DNA from: Pseudomonas sp. MF4836
GTDB lineage: Bacteria > Pseudomonadota > Gammaproteobacteria > Pseudomonadales > Pseudomonadaceae
Reading direction: 5' to 3'
Length of the DNA: 64,000 bases
Assembly (NCBI RefSeq): GCF_002018875.1
Contig: NZ_MVOL01000005.1
Location: 372,001 to 436,000, forward strand
Each line of letters begins with the position of its first letter. The stretch's first letter is position 1. This document shows positions 25,210 to 37,789 of the stretch, piece after piece. The notes below the pieces were generated by a model, which saw only the letters and a list, made by a program, of their open reading frames with translations, searched no databases and was not told the origin of the DNA. A program made the translations under genes and the position numbers.

Positions 25210-25719
25210 ATGCAACCCACCGCAATCGATAGCAAAAGCAAAAGCCACTCGAACGAGCGCGTCGCGTTTATCCAGGCCTGCTGGCACAAGGAAATCGTCG
25301 ATCAGAGCCGTAAGGGTTTCGTCGCCGAAATGCTGGCCCAGGGTTACCAGGAAAGCGACATCGACTTCTTTGAAGTCGGCGGCGCCTTCGAAATCCCCCT
25401 GCACGCCAAGCTGCTGGCCAAATCCGGGCGTTATGCCGGGATCGTCGCCGCAGGCCTGGTGGTGGATGGCGGGATCTACCGTCACGAGTTCGTCGCCCAG
25501 TCGGTGATCAGCGGCCTGATGCAAGTGCAGCTGGAAACCGAAGTGCCGGTATTCTCCGTGGTGCTGACCCCGCACCACTTCCATGCCGGCGAAGAGCACC
25601 AGAAGTTCTTCTTCGACCACTTCGTGCACAAAGGCCAGGAAGCGGCGAAGACTTGCGCCGATACCCTGCACAAGACCCGCGCCCTGCGCCGTCATGAGCA
25701 ACGTGCAGTAGCGGTCTGA
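25210..25719 (+). CDS. ribH: 6,7-dimethyl-8-ribityllumazine synthase, type II (RibH2)
   Basis: 169 residues. It condenses 5-amino-6-ribitylaminouracil with 3,4-dihydroxybutanone phosphate in riboflavin synthesis. Visible family features are the aryl-binding region FIQACWHKEIVDQSRKGF, FEVGGAFEIPLHAKLLAKSG near residue 54, GLVVDGGIYRHEFVAQSVIS and TPHHFHAGEEHQKFFFDHFV with the catalytic His region. The longer C-terminus and the sequence of these loops fit the decameric type II group (Brucella/Mesorhizobium RibH2) rather than the usual RibH. It is alone behind an FMN riboswitch, so it is the FMN-repressible copy. Confidence 0.85.
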   Translation: MQPTAIDSKSKSHSNERVAFIQACWHKEIVDQSRKGFVAEMLAQGYQESDIDFFEVGGAFEIPLHAKLLAKSGRYAGIVAAGLVVDGGIYRHEFVAQSVISGLMQVQLETEVPVFSVVLTPHHFHAGEEHQKFFFDHFVHKGQEAAKTCADTLHKTRALRRHEQRAVAV

Positions 25720-25739
25720 AACACCGCAGAGAGATAGTC

Positions 25740-25793
25740 CTGACACCCCACGGTGTCAGTTAAGGACAGCGCAGCCTGTGGCAGGCTGCGCTG
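25740..25793. repeat. Two hairpins between ribH2 and astE, the second REP-like
   Basis: First hairpin: CTGACACC / GGTGTCAG (25740-25759). Second: CAGCGCAGCCTG / CAGGCTGCGCTG with a 3-nt loop (25767-25793), a perfect 12-bp stem. Neither has a T run. The second shares AGGCTGCGCTGG with the inverted pair at 33945-34011, so I read it as a member of the same REP family. It lies between converging genes and may also stop transcription. Confidence 0.6.
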
Positions 25794-25861
25794 GCCGTCG
25801 TTGAAACCGAGATGACGCAAGCAGACCCCGAACGCGCCCCGAGCCTGCAGTAGCTACAGGG

Positions 25862-26872
25862 TCAGGCCAGCTCGGCGTCTGTAGTGGGAACGATCAGAAT
25901 CCCGGCGCGCAAGCCGTTCTTGACCTTAGGGTTGGGGAAGATGATCCGGGCACCGGGTTCTTCGACCACCCAACGGGTCTGGGCGATGTCCTCGGCCAGC
26001 AGATAACCCACTTCCAGTTCCGAAAAATTCTCGATGTCCGCCGGCAGGTGCAGGTGGAAAGCGTCGCTGTGCTTGATGATTTCCCGGGCCACGCTGAACA
26101 GCTGCAAACCGTCCAGGCTCTGCTCGGCCAACGGCGGCTCGCGGCCTTCAATGATCTGCTTGAGGCGGGTTTCCAGGCGCTCGACGTTGACGCCCTGGTT
26201 CTGGCCGAAAGGCCGGGCCTTGCCCAGCTCCAGGGTGAAGGACTCGGCACCCAGCTTGTCGTAGGTGTAGGAGCTGAACACGATCGACGGCTTGTTCTGC
26301 AGCAGCACCGCTTGCATGCCAGCGGCACGCAAGCGGGCCAGTTCGGCGCGCGAGTGCTGGCGGCCTTCCTTCCACGGATAGAGGGCGAACTGCTCGATTT
26401 TCGAGCCGCGAATCGCGGTGTGCAGGTCGTAGTGCAGGCGACTGCGCTCGGGCAGGCTGAAAAAGCTCGCCGCCAGCCGCTCCAGTTCGCAGGCACGCAG
26501 GGCTTCGTTGCCGCTGCTTTGTTCATGACGGCCGTTGAACAGCCGATTGACGTCCTGCTCGATATAACGCTCGCCGCGGCGCATGGCCTCGGGGTTGCCG
26601 AACAGGAACAGAATACGTGCGCGAGGCTTGAGGTCACCCCGGGCGATGTCATGCAGCAACCGATCGAGCAACTCGATCGGCGCGGTCTCGTTACCGTGGA
26701 TGCCGGCCGACAGCAGCAGGTCCATGCCATTGTCGCGAGCTTCGGGCGGCCGCACTTCCAGCGCGCCCTCGCTCAACCAGCGCATCCGCACGCCTTCGAC
26801 AGTCAGTTGAGTCTTCTCCGCCGGTTCGCGACCGGCGAGGGTCAGTTCAAGCAGTTTGCCGAGGGCGAGCAT
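25862..26872 (-). CDS. astE: Succinylglutamate desuccinylase AstE (AruE)
   Basis: 336 residues. It hydrolyses N-succinylglutamate to glutamate and succinate, the last step of the arginine succinyltransferase pathway. It is a zinc carboxypeptidase-like fold: the metal motif [18 protein letters not shown] at about residues 56-73 supplies His and Glu, the third ligand lies in [20 protein letters not shown] near residue 147, and a catalytic Glu in [14 protein letters not shown]. It is the last gene of the leftward aru operon, 12 bp after the small 26885 gene. Confidence 0.93.
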   Translation of the reverse strand: MLALGKLLELTLAGREPAEKTQLTVEGVRMRWLSEGALEVRPPEARDNGMDLLLSAGIHGNETAPIELLDRLLHDIARGDLKPRARILFLFGNPEAMRRGERYIEQDVNRLFNGRHEQSSGNEALRACELERLAASFFSLPERSRLHYDLHTAIRGSKIEQFALYPWKEGRQHSRAELARLRAAGMQAVLLQNKPSIVFSSYTYDKLGAESFTLELGKARPFGQNQGVNVERLETRLKQIIEGREPPLAEQSLDGLQLFSVAREIIKHSDAFHLHLPADIENFSELEVGYLLAEDIAQTRWVVEEPGARIIFPNPKVKNGLRAGILIVPTTDAELA

Positions 26873-26884
26873 AGAACGAGTTCC

Positions 26885-27175
26885 TTAGTGAGCGTGGCCG
26901 CAATCCGGGCCGTGCACGTGATCGTCTTCGTCACCGGCGTCGGCCGGTTCCATTTCCAGTTGCAGGCTGACCAGGTTGGTCGCCAGCGGGCGCAGCAGCA
27001 GGTTGGCGTATTCGGCATCACCTTCTTCAACGTCCACGCCGATCAGCAATTGGCCACGGCCGTCCTGCTGGATCCACAACTCTTTGCCTTGCCACATCAC
27101 CGCAACACGGGTGCAGGAGGTTTCCAGTTGAGTGCCGTCGGTGTCTTCAAGGATCAGCTGCAGGGTATCGCTCAT
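26885..27175 (-). CDS. Small conserved protein of the aru operon with His-rich tail
   Basis: 96 residues. It lies between astB and astE, the place held by the hypothetical PA0900 in P. aeruginosa. The body (MSDTLQLILEDTDGTQLETS, WQGKELWIQQDGRGQLLIGV) looks like a small beta-rich fold. The tail DDHVHGPDCGHAH is a likely metal-binding cluster. AstE downstream is a zinc enzyme, so a metal role is conceivable, but no function is known to me. Confidence 0.75.
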   Translation of the reverse strand: MSDTLQLILEDTDGTQLETSCTRVAVMWQGKELWIQQDGRGQLLIGVDVEEGDAEYANLLLRPLATNLVSLQLEMEPADAGDEDDHVHGPDCGHAH

Positions 27176-27238
27176 TTATTACGCTCTCATCTGGAGATAA
27201 AGCGGCGCGCCCGACTCAACAGAGACGGGCGCGGGCTT

Positions 27239-28585
27239 TCAATTGATCTGGAATGGATAAACCGCGCCCAGTTTAAGGATTTGCGTCAGTTCATCCAGTG
27301 CCGTCCGGCACTCAAGCAGCAATTGCGGATCCGCCAGATCGCTTTCTGCCAGGCGGTCGCGGTAGTGCTTGCCGACCCATTGGGTCAAGGTGTCGTACAA
27401 CGGCGCGGTCATGATAACCCCTGGATTGACCGCCGCCAGCTCAGTTTCGTTGAGCGCGACCCGCAGTCGCAGGCACGCCGGGCCGCCGCCGTTCTGCATG
27501 CTTTGCTTGAGGTCGAAGACCTTCACTTCACGAATCATCCCGGCCGAAGATGTCAGGCCTTGCAGGTACTGCCAGACGCGTTCGTTGGCGCGGCATTCCT
27601 CGGGCACGATCAGCAGCATCGTGCCATCGGCACGGGACAGCAGCTGGCTGTTGAACAGGTAGGAGCGCACCGCGTCCTCCACCGTGACCTGGGAGCGCGG
27701 CACGCAGATCGACTGGAAGTTGCCGCCGAACTTGGCCAGCTTGCCCTGCAGCTCGGCGAGCATGGTGTCAGTGTCGAGGAAGGCATCTTCGTGGTGGAAC
27801 AGCAGCTCGCCGTTACCGACCGCGATCACGTCGTTGTGGAACACACCCTGGTCGATCACCGACGGATTCTGCTGGGCGTAGACCACGCCATCGTCGCTCA
27901 GGCCGTGCAGACGAGCCACGGCTTGCGAGGCTTCCAGAGTCTGGCGTGCCGGGTACTTCTGCGGTGCCGGGTAGCGGGTGTCGAAGGCGCTGCGCCCGAA
28001 CACAAAAAACTCGACCCCGGCCTGGCCGTACTCACGGCAGAAGCGCGTGTGGTTGGCCGCGCCTTCGTCGCCAAACTGCGCCACTGCCGGCAACGCCGAG
28101 TGGTGTGCGAAGTGCTTCTGGTCGGCGAACATTGCCCCCAGCACGCGGCTGGTGGTCGGGTGCTCGATGCTGCGGTGGTATTTGCAGTTGAGGTTGGCGG
28201 CGGTGAAATGCACGCGGCCATCGGCAGTGTCGGCGCTCGGGCTGACGGTGGCGGCGTTGGCCACCCACATGCTCGACGCCGAGCAACTGGCAACCAGCAG
28301 CGGCATGGCCTGCTTGGCGGCCTGCTGAATCACTTGCGCGTCGCTGCCGGCAAAACCCAGGCTGCGCAGGGCCGCTACATCCGGCCGCTCCTGCGGGGCC
28401 AGCACGCCTTGCTGAAAGCCCATTTCCATCAGCGCTTTCATTTTCGCCAGGCCTTGCAGCGCAGCTTCCTTGGGGTTGGAAGACTGCTGGCTGTTGCTCT
28501 GGGAGGCGACGTTGCCGTAGGAAAGACCACCGTAGTTATGGGTCGGCCCCACTAGACCGTCAAAATTGACTTCATAGGATTTCAT
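27239..28585 (-). CDS. astB: N-succinylarginine dihydrolase AstB (AruB)
   Basis: 448 residues. It converts N-succinylarginine to N-succinylornithine, CO2 and two NH3. It has the guanidino-group-modifying fold: [20 protein letters not shown] at the start, [20 protein letters not shown] near residue 245, and the catalytic Cys in [16 protein letters not shown] near residue 371. It lies about 100 bp downstream of astD. The length is typical. Confidence 0.95.
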   Translation of the reverse strand: MKSYEVNFDGLVGPTHNYGGLSYGNVASQSNSQQSSNPKEAALQGLAKMKALMEMGFQQGVLAPQERPDVAALRSLGFAGSDAQVIQQAAKQAMPLLVASCSASSMWVANAATVSPSADTADGRVHFTAANLNCKYHRSIEHPTTSRVLGAMFADQKHFAHHSALPAVAQFGDEGAANHTRFCREYGQAGVEFFVFGRSAFDTRYPAPQKYPARQTLEASQAVARLHGLSDDGVVYAQQNPSVIDQGVFHNDVIAVGNGELLFHHEDAFLDTDTMLAELQGKLAKFGGNFQSICVPRSQVTVEDAVRSYLFNSQLLSRADGTMLLIVPEECRANERVWQYLQGLTSSAGMIREVKVFDLKQSMQNGGGPACLRLRVALNETELAAVNPGVIMTAPLYDTLTQWVGKHYRDRLAESDLADPQLLLECRTALDELTQILKLGAVYPFQIN

Positions 28586-28684
28586 CAGCGAGGCTCCACG
28601 AACATCGATATTTTTATAGGCGTTAAAAGCGGATCAACCTGTGGCCAGAGAGCGTGCTCCCCAGCCACAACAGCTCCCACACAT

Positions 28685-31176
<2,492 letters not shown>

Positions 31177-31257
31177 GCTATCTCCTCAAACGGGCCGCTA
31201 ACGCCACCCGTGAAACTCGCTGCCTTCTGGGCAATTTTCTCTGGGCAAAAGCAGGCG

Positions 31258-32277
31258 TCAAACCGCTACCAGGCGCACGCTGGCACCTTCGCCGACACCC
31301 AGTGCTTCGGCCGCTTGCAAGTCCAGGGTCACCGGTTTGCCTGGGGCGTAGTCGAGCTCCAGCAACACCGCGCGGTAATCCTGCAACTGGGCGTTGGCCA
31401 CCAGGTACTGGCGTCCGCCGCCCTTGCTCACCTCGCCGATTTTCACCGGCACCACGCGGCTCTGGGCAATCGAGCGAATGCCCGAAACCCGTGCGTGCAG
31501 GGTCGGGCCGCCGTCGAAGATGTCGATGTAATGATCGGTCTCGAAGCCTTCGCGCATCAGGATGTCGAACGTGATCTGCGCCCGCGGGTGCACCTGGCCC
31601 ATCGCCTCTTGGGCGGCGTCCGGCAGCAGCGGCACGTAGATCGGGTAGTGCGGCATCAGTTCGGCGAGGAAGGTGCGGCTTTTCAGCCCGCACAGGCGCT
31701 CGGCGGCAGCGTAGTTGAGGTCGAAGAAGTTACGTCCGATGGCGTCCCAAAATGGCGAGTCGCCATGCTCGTCGCTGTAGCCGACGATCTCGGTCACCAC
31801 TGAATCGGCAAAGCGCTCCGGGTGGCTGGCCACAAACAGCAGGCGGCCGCGGGAGTTGAGCTCCGACCACGACGAACCCACCAATTCCGGCACCACGTAG
31901 AAGCTGGTCAACAGGCTGTTGCCGGTCAGGTCATGGCACTGGGACAGGACGTGAATCTTGTTATGAATCTTCAGCTCGCGAGAGGCGTGAACGAAGGTTT
32001 CATTGCGAAAGCTGTAGAACGGCTCGGAGTAGCCGGCCGAGGCGACGATGGCCGAGCAGCCCACCAGCTTGCCGCTGTCGGTGTCTTCAAGGACAAAGAA
32101 GTAGCTCTCTTCACCGTTGAAGCTGACTTCGGCAGCGAACGAGGCTTCGGAGGCAGCAATCTTGTCGCTCAGGCGTTCGACATCATCCGGCAAGGAAGTG
32201 ACACCAATCGGGCTGTCCGCAGCCAGACGCTGTACCTCGCCCAGATCAGCCATTTGCGCGGGGCGCATCACCAGCAT
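31258..32277 (-). CDS. aruF: Arginine N-succinyltransferase, alpha subunit AruF
   Basis: 339 residues. It is a paralog of AruG and part of the same enzyme. MLVMRPAQMADLGEVQRLAA leads into FVLEDTDSGKLVGCSAIVAS, LNSRGRLLFVASHPERFADS and PFWDAIGRNFFDLNYAAAER. It lies 81 bp upstream of aruG and 133 bp downstream of aruC. That upstream gap contains a strong terminator hairpin, so aruF may be transcribed less than aruC or from its own start. Confidence 0.94.
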   Translation of the reverse strand: MLVMRPAQMADLGEVQRLAADSPIGVTSLPDDVERLSDKIAASEASFAAEVSFNGEESYFFVLEDTDSGKLVGCSAIVASAGYSEPFYSFRNETFVHASRELKIHNKIHVLSQCHDLTGNSLLTSFYVVPELVGSSWSELNSRGRLLFVASHPERFADSVVTEIVGYSDEHGDSPFWDAIGRNFFDLNYAAAERLCGLKSRTFLAELMPHYPIYVPLLPDAAQEAMGQVHPRAQITFDILMREGFETDHYIDIFDGGPTLHARVSGIRSIAQSRVVPVKIGEVSKGGGRQYLVANAQLQDYRAVLLELDYAPGKPVTLDLQAAEALGVGEGASVRLVAV

Positions 32278-32325
32278 GGTGTCACTCCTTACTCGAAACA
32301 GGTCGGCAAACAGGCCGACTCAGGG

Positions 32326-32350
32326 AAAAAAATGCCGGGATAGCCCGGCA
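32326..32350 (-). terminator. Strong intrinsic terminator between aruC and aruF
   Basis: On the minus strand TGCCGGG / CCCGGCA stem, 4-nt loop, then seven T. It lies 61 bp past the aruC stop and 49 bp before the aruF start, inside what is usually treated as one operon. Confidence 0.75.
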
Positions 32351-32410
32351 CAGAAATGTGGCTCGACGCCTATCCGCGAGGATAAACGCCGAGGAGTACT
32401 GCGGCCTGAA

Positions 32411-33730
<1,320 letters not shown>

Positions 33731-33760
33731 TTATAGCGCCAAACCCGGATTTAGACGGGT

Positions 33761-33776
33761 TTACGGCAATGCGACA
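33761..33776 (-). promoter_or_regulatory. ArgR-like half-site upstream of aruC
   Basis: On the minus strand TGTCGCATTGCCGTAA matches the Pseudomonas ArgR half-site TGTCGC-N8-AA fully. A second TGTCG (33808-33812 region) lies further upstream. ArgR activates aru in P. aeruginosa; use here is inference. Confidence 0.5.
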
Positions 33777-33903
33777 AATAGCGTCGCAAAGGCGCAGTTT
33801 AAACTGCCGACAGCCCTTAGCGGCAGCTCTGCCCGCAATTGCGTCGGCCAATGATCTGTCGTCGCTGCCATAGGCTTGAGCCACACTTGGGCGCTGGACA
33901 GGG

Positions 33904-34050
33904 CAGGCGTCGTGTAATCCGTGGAGAAATGCGCCGAGGTTCAGAGCCAGCGCAGCCTGGCGGCAGCGGCACATGTTTGAGTTGTAGCCGCTGCCGTAGG
34001 CTGCGCTGGCTGAAGCAGACGCCGTGCAATCTTTGCTGAAATGCGTTGAA
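33904..34050. repeat. REPIN (inverted REP pair) within a direct repeat
   Basis: Arms AGCCAGCGCAGCC (33945-33957) with GGCAGCGGC (33962-33970) pair with GCCGCTGCC (33987-33995) and GGCTGCGCTGGCT (33999-34011). This is the typical P. fluorescens REP doublet. Outside it, 33904-33937 and 34016-34049 are direct repeats, 26 of 34 bases identical (shared CGTG.AATC and GAAATGCG). Confidence 0.75.
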
Positions 34051-34080
34051 CGCCAGGGCAACCAAACCCGCCGGATCGGA

Positions 34081-35061
34081 TCAACCGCGCTCGGACGGCA
34101 CCGATGACAACTCGAACGGGCTGCTGCTGCGCCGCTGATTGCGATCTTCGCGAGGGGTGGCGCCGAAAAAGTTGCGGTAGGCGCTGGAGAAATGCGGCCC
34201 CGAGGAGAAGCCGCAGGACAGGCCGATCTGAATGATCGACTTGCTGGTCTGCATCAACATCTGGCGCGCCTTGTTCAGGCGCAGCTCCAGGTAATACTGG
34301 CTGGGCACACGATTGAGGTACTGCTTGAAGATCCGCTCCAACTGCCGACGCGACACGCAAACGTGCTGGGCAATTTCATCGGTGGTCAGCGGCTCTTCGA
34401 TGTTGGCTTCCATCAGCAGCACAGCCTGGGTCAGCTTCGGATGGCTGGAGCCCAGGCGGTTTTGCAACGGAATACGCTGGCGCTCGCCGCCTTCGCGAAT
34501 CCGCTCCACCACCAACTCTTCCGACACCGCACCCGCCAGCTCGGCGCCGTGATCACGGGCCAGCACCGCCAGCAGCAGATCCAGCACCGACATACCACCA
34601 CAGGCGGTCAGGCGATCACGATCCCAGTCAAACAAATGACTGGTGGCAATCACCTTGGGAAAACGCTCGGCGAAATCATCCTGCCAACGCCAGTGCACCG
34701 CCGCCCGATAACCATCGAGCAAACCCAACTGCGCCAGCGGGTAGACCCCGGCCGACAAGCCACCGATCACACAACCGGCTCGCACCAGCTGCTTGAGCGC
34801 GCTGCTCAGGGCCGGCGCTATGGAGGCCGGCGGCTCATCGGCCAGCAAAAACAGCTTTTGGCAGCCTTCAAGCTTGCCCGCCCAAGGCTCACCCGGCAGT
34901 TGCCAGGCGCCTTCAGCCGGAGCCTCGGCCTGCAGGAACGAAAGCTCGTAGACAACATCCGGATGCACGCGCTGAGCAACACGCAAGGCCTCCTCAGCCA
35001 GCGCCAGCGTCAAGGCTTTAGTGCTGGGCCAAATCAGGAAACCAATTCGATGGGCAGTCAT
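34081..35061 (-). CDS. argR: Arginine-responsive regulator ArgR (AraC family)
   Basis: 326 residues. The N-terminal GATase1/DJ-1-like sensor domain (about 5-190; MTAHRIGFLIWPSTKALTLA) is followed by an AraC HTH domain (about 215-310) with DEIAQHVCVSRRQLERIFKQ and the second helix IIQIGLSCGFSSGPHFSSAY. This is the Pseudomonas ArgR, which activates aru and aot and represses biosynthetic genes in response to arginine, not the E. coli ArgR. It is 122 bp after aotP, at the end of aotJ-Q-M-O-P as in P. aeruginosa. Confidence 0.93.
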   Translation of the reverse strand: MTAHRIGFLIWPSTKALTLALAEEALRVAQRVHPDVVYELSFLQAEAPAEGAWQLPGEPWAGKLEGCQKLFLLADEPPASIAPALSSALKQLVRAGCVIGGLSAGVYPLAQLGLLDGYRAAVHWRWQDDFAERFPKVIATSHLFDWDRDRLTACGGMSVLDLLLAVLARDHGAELAGAVSEELVVERIREGGERQRIPLQNRLGSSHPKLTQAVLLMEANIEEPLTTDEIAQHVCVSRRQLERIFKQYLNRVPSQYYLELRLNKARQMLMQTSKSIIQIGLSCGFSSGPHFSSAYRNFFGATPREDRNQRRSSSPFELSSVPSERG

Positions 35062-35183
35062 GGCGTGCGATCCGAAACGAAAACAGTGTTAAAAAACCGA
35101 GGGCGGCAGCACCAACATAGACCAGTCTGCGCGAGGCGCAGCATGCCCTAAAAAGGTGCACAACGGCAGCGCTAAATCAGCTG

Positions 35184-35948
35184 TTACTTCAAGCTGCCCG
35201 ACAGGAACTGCTGCAACCGCTCGGACTGCGGATTGACCAGCACTTCACGCGGGTTGCCGCTCTCTTCCACCACCCCTTGGTGCAGGAACACCAACTGGTT
35301 CGACACTTCGCGAGCAAAGCCCATTTCGTGGGTGACCACGACCATGGTCCGACCTTCCTGGGCCAGGGCCTGCATGACTTTCAGCACGTCGCCCACCAAT
35401 TCCGGATCGAGCGCCGAGGTCGGTTCGTCAAACAGCATGACTTCCGGCTCCATGGCCAGGGCCCGGGCAATCGCCACCCGCTGCTGCTCACCACCGGACA
35501 TATGGCCCGGGTAGGCGTCCTTGCGGTGCGCCACGCCGACCTTGGCCAGGTACAGCTCGGCCTTTTCCCGCGCCTCGGCCTTGGACATGCCGAGTACATG
35601 GACCGGCGCTTCCATGATGTTTTCCAACGCGGTCATGTGCGACCACAGGTTGAAATGCTGGAACACCATCGACAGCCGCGAGCGCATGCGCTGCAGTTGT
35701 TTCGGGTCGGCAGCCTTGAGCGCGCCGTCCTTGTTCGCCACCAGCTTGAGCTCTTCGTTGTTCAGCAGGATCTTGCCCGCATGGGGCTGCTCAAGCAGGT
35801 TGATACAGCGCAAAAAGGTACTTTTGCCGGAGCCACTGGAGCCGATGATGCTGATGACATCGCCGGCGGCGGCTTTCAGGGACACGCCCTTGAGCACTTC
35901 GTGACTGCCATAGCGTTTATGCAGGTCTTGGACTTCAAGTTTGTACAT
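35184..35948 (-). CDS. aotP: Arginine/ornithine ABC transporter ATPase AotP
   Basis: 254 residues from the ATG at 35948 ([20 protein letters not shown]). Walker A is [20 protein letters not shown] near residue 35, the signature [16 protein letters not shown] near residue 155 and Walker [17 protein letters not shown]. It energises uptake of basic amino acids by the AotQM permease. It lies 28 bp downstream of aotO. Confidence 0.93.
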   Translation of the reverse strand: MYKLEVQDLHKRYGSHEVLKGVSLKAAAGDVISIIGSSGSGKSTFLRCINLLEQPHAGKILLNNEELKLVANKDGALKAADPKQLQRMRSRLSMVFQHFNLWSHMTALENIMEAPVHVLGMSKAEAREKAELYLAKVGVAHRKDAYPGHMSGGEQQRVAIARALAMEPEVMLFDEPTSALDPELVGDVLKVMQALAQEGRTMVVVTHEMGFAREVSNQLVFLHQGVVEESGNPREVLVNPQSERLQQFLSGSLK

Positions 35949-35976
35949 GCTGTCGGTTCTCACAAAAAGCTGTCAG

Positions 35977-37089
35977 TCAGTCGTTGAGCAAGCGCCCGTG
36001 CCGCAGCGCTTCGCGCCCCGCCACCTTGGCCAGCCAGAAACCGGATTGGGCATAACGTAGCCGTTCCACGGCAAACAACACGCCGCTGGTGCCAGCACAC
36101 AGGATGCTGACCCGATCGGATAAGGGGTCAATCACTTCAAAGATAGGCTCGCCCTTCTCCACCCAGCTGCCAACCGGACGCAGAAAGCTCACCACGCCCG
36201 CGTGGGGCGCAAACAATAGCTCGGTGCCTTCAAAGGGCATGGCTTCGCAGGCTTCCTGGGCGGCCTTGGGCCACTCGCCAGCGATCAAACCCTGCTCAGC
36301 CAGAAACGCCAGGATCCCTTCGGCATGAGCCTCGGCTTGCGGGCGGCCGGTGTCGGCCTGTCCACCCAGCTCGACGGTGGTCGCCAGGCACGCCAATGGA
36401 ATCTGCGCCTCGGGAAACAACCGGGAAAGTTGCAGCCAGGGCAGCGAACAGGCCTCGTCAAACGAGTTGCCGCCCGACTCCTCGGCCAGCAGGCCGACCC
36501 GTACATTCAAGTGCGCAGCCAGGGAACGCCACTGCGGCCAGTGCTGCGGCAAAGCGTACATGTGCAGCGCTGCCTCGGCATCGCAATGCAGGTCGAGGAC
36601 CACGTCGGCACCGCAGGCATGGCTCAGCAACACCCGTTGCAAGCCTTGCAGCTGACTGGTCGGGGCCGGCAAGGCCGCCAGGGCGTCGCTCATGGCCTGG
36701 CGAATCAGGCGGATATTGGCGTGGGGATCATCCCCCAGGCGCCCTTCCAGCAACGCCGCAACCGGCGCACTCAGCTCAACGAAATCACGGTTGAAGTTCT
36801 TGCCGCTGCCGGCCTCGAAACGCCCCTGGTGATTGCCTTGCAGCAACTGCCCGAGGCCGATCGGATTGGCCACCGGCACCAGCTCAATCACGCCATTGAG
36901 CGCGCCCTGGGCTTCCAGCTCGGTCAGGCGTTTCTTCAGCTCCCAGGCGGTGCGCATGCCGGGCAACTCATCGGCGTGCAGGCTGGCCTGGATATAGGCC
37001 TTGCGCTCGCCATGGCCAAAGCGAAACACCGAGACCTGGCGCTCGCAGCCCAAATGGCTCCAGGGCAATGAATGATCGATACGTTCCAT
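35977..37089 (-). CDS. aotO: AotO, succinylglutamate desuccinylase/aspartoacylase-like protein
   Basis: 370 residues. It is an M14-type zinc hydrolase related to AstE: AYIQASLHADELPGMRTAWE near residue 33 supplies the His and Glu ligands, and GADVVLDLHCDAEAALHMYA near residue 158 supplies the third. The C-terminal part (VSFLRPVGSWVEKGEPIFEV) is the lipoyl-like beta domain of the family. It lies inside the transporter operon at the place of PA0891; deletion in P. aeruginosa is not known to me to abolish transport, so it may deacylate an imported or derived substrate. The start is 1 bp after the aotM stop. Confidence 0.85.
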   Translation of the reverse strand: MERIDHSLPWSHLGCERQVSVFRFGHGERKAYIQASLHADELPGMRTAWELKKRLTELEAQGALNGVIELVPVANPIGLGQLLQGNHQGRFEAGSGKNFNRDFVELSAPVAALLEGRLGDDPHANIRLIRQAMSDALAALPAPTSQLQGLQRVLLSHACGADVVLDLHCDAEAALHMYALPQHWPQWRSLAAHLNVRVGLLAEESGGNSFDEACSLPWLQLSRLFPEAQIPLACLATTVELGGQADTGRPQAEAHAEGILAFLAEQGLIAGEWPKAAQEACEAMPFEGTELLFAPHAGVVSFLRPVGSWVEKGEPIFEVIDPLSDRVSILCAGTSGVLFAVERLRYAQSGFWLAKVAGREALRHGRLLND

Positions 37090-37090
37090 A

Positions 37091-37789
37091 TCAGTGCTTC
37101 CGCGGCGCCAGGTAGCCCAGCCAGCGGCGCTCGGCCAACTTGAACAGGCGCACCAGGATGAAGGTCAGGCACAGGTAGAACACGCCAGCGGTGATGTAGG
37201 CTTCGAACGGCAGGTAGTACTGGGCGTTGACGGTCCGGGCGGCGCCGGTGATGTCGATCAGGGTCACGATGGAGGCCAGGCTGGTGGTCTGCAGCATCAT
37301 GATCACTTCGTTGCTGTACTGCGGCAGCGCCCGGCGCAGGGCCGACGGCAGCAGGATGCGGCGATACATCTTGTAGCGCGACATGCCCATGGCCTTGGCG
37401 GCTTCGATCTCGCCATTGGGCGTGGCCCGCAGGCTGCCGGCGATGATTTCAGCGGTGTAGGCACTGGTGTTCACGGCAAAGGCCAGGCAGGCACAGAAGG
37501 TCGCGCTCGACAGCCACGGCCAGAGAAAACTCTCACGCACCGCCTCGAACTGCGCCAGGCCGTAGTAGATCAGAAACAGCTGCACCAGCATCGGCGTGCC
37601 GCGGATCACGTAGGTGTAGAGCCAGGCGGTCATGTTGATGACCGGCTGCTTGGAGACCCGCATCAGCCCCAGGGGCAAGGCCGCCAGCAGGCCGAAAAAC
37701 AGCGACAGGGCCAGGAGTTTCAAGGTGGTCAGCAGGCCGCCCAGGTACAGCGGCATCGCCTCCCAAATGACGTTGTAGTCGAAGATCAT
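37091..37789 (-). CDS. aotM: Arginine/ornithine ABC transporter permease AotM
   Basis: 232 residues, about five membrane helices, of the HisM type. The ABC-binding EAA loop is GEIEAAKAMGMSRYKMYRRI near residue 137. LYTYVIRGTPMLVQLFLIYY is the polar amino-acid permease signature. It overlaps the end of aotQ by 4 bp and pairs with it to form the membrane channel. Confidence 0.93.
   Translation of the reverse strand: MIFDYNVIWEAMPLYLGGLLTTLKLLALSLFFGLLAALPLGLMRVSKQPVINMTAWLYTYVIRGTPMLVQLFLIYYGLAQFEAVRESFLWPWLSSATFCACLAFAVNTSAYTAEIIAGSLRATPNGEIEAAKAMGMSRYKMYRRILLPSALRRALPQYSNEVIMMLQTTSLASIVTLIDITGAARTVNAQYYLPFEAYITAGVFYLCLTFILVRLFKLAERRWLGYLAPRKH

Noticed and set aside
26048..28555. 835-codon open frame on the plus strand
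   Set aside because: Antisense to astE, the 26885 gene and astB; Gln/His/Arg-rich composition typical of a shadow frame.
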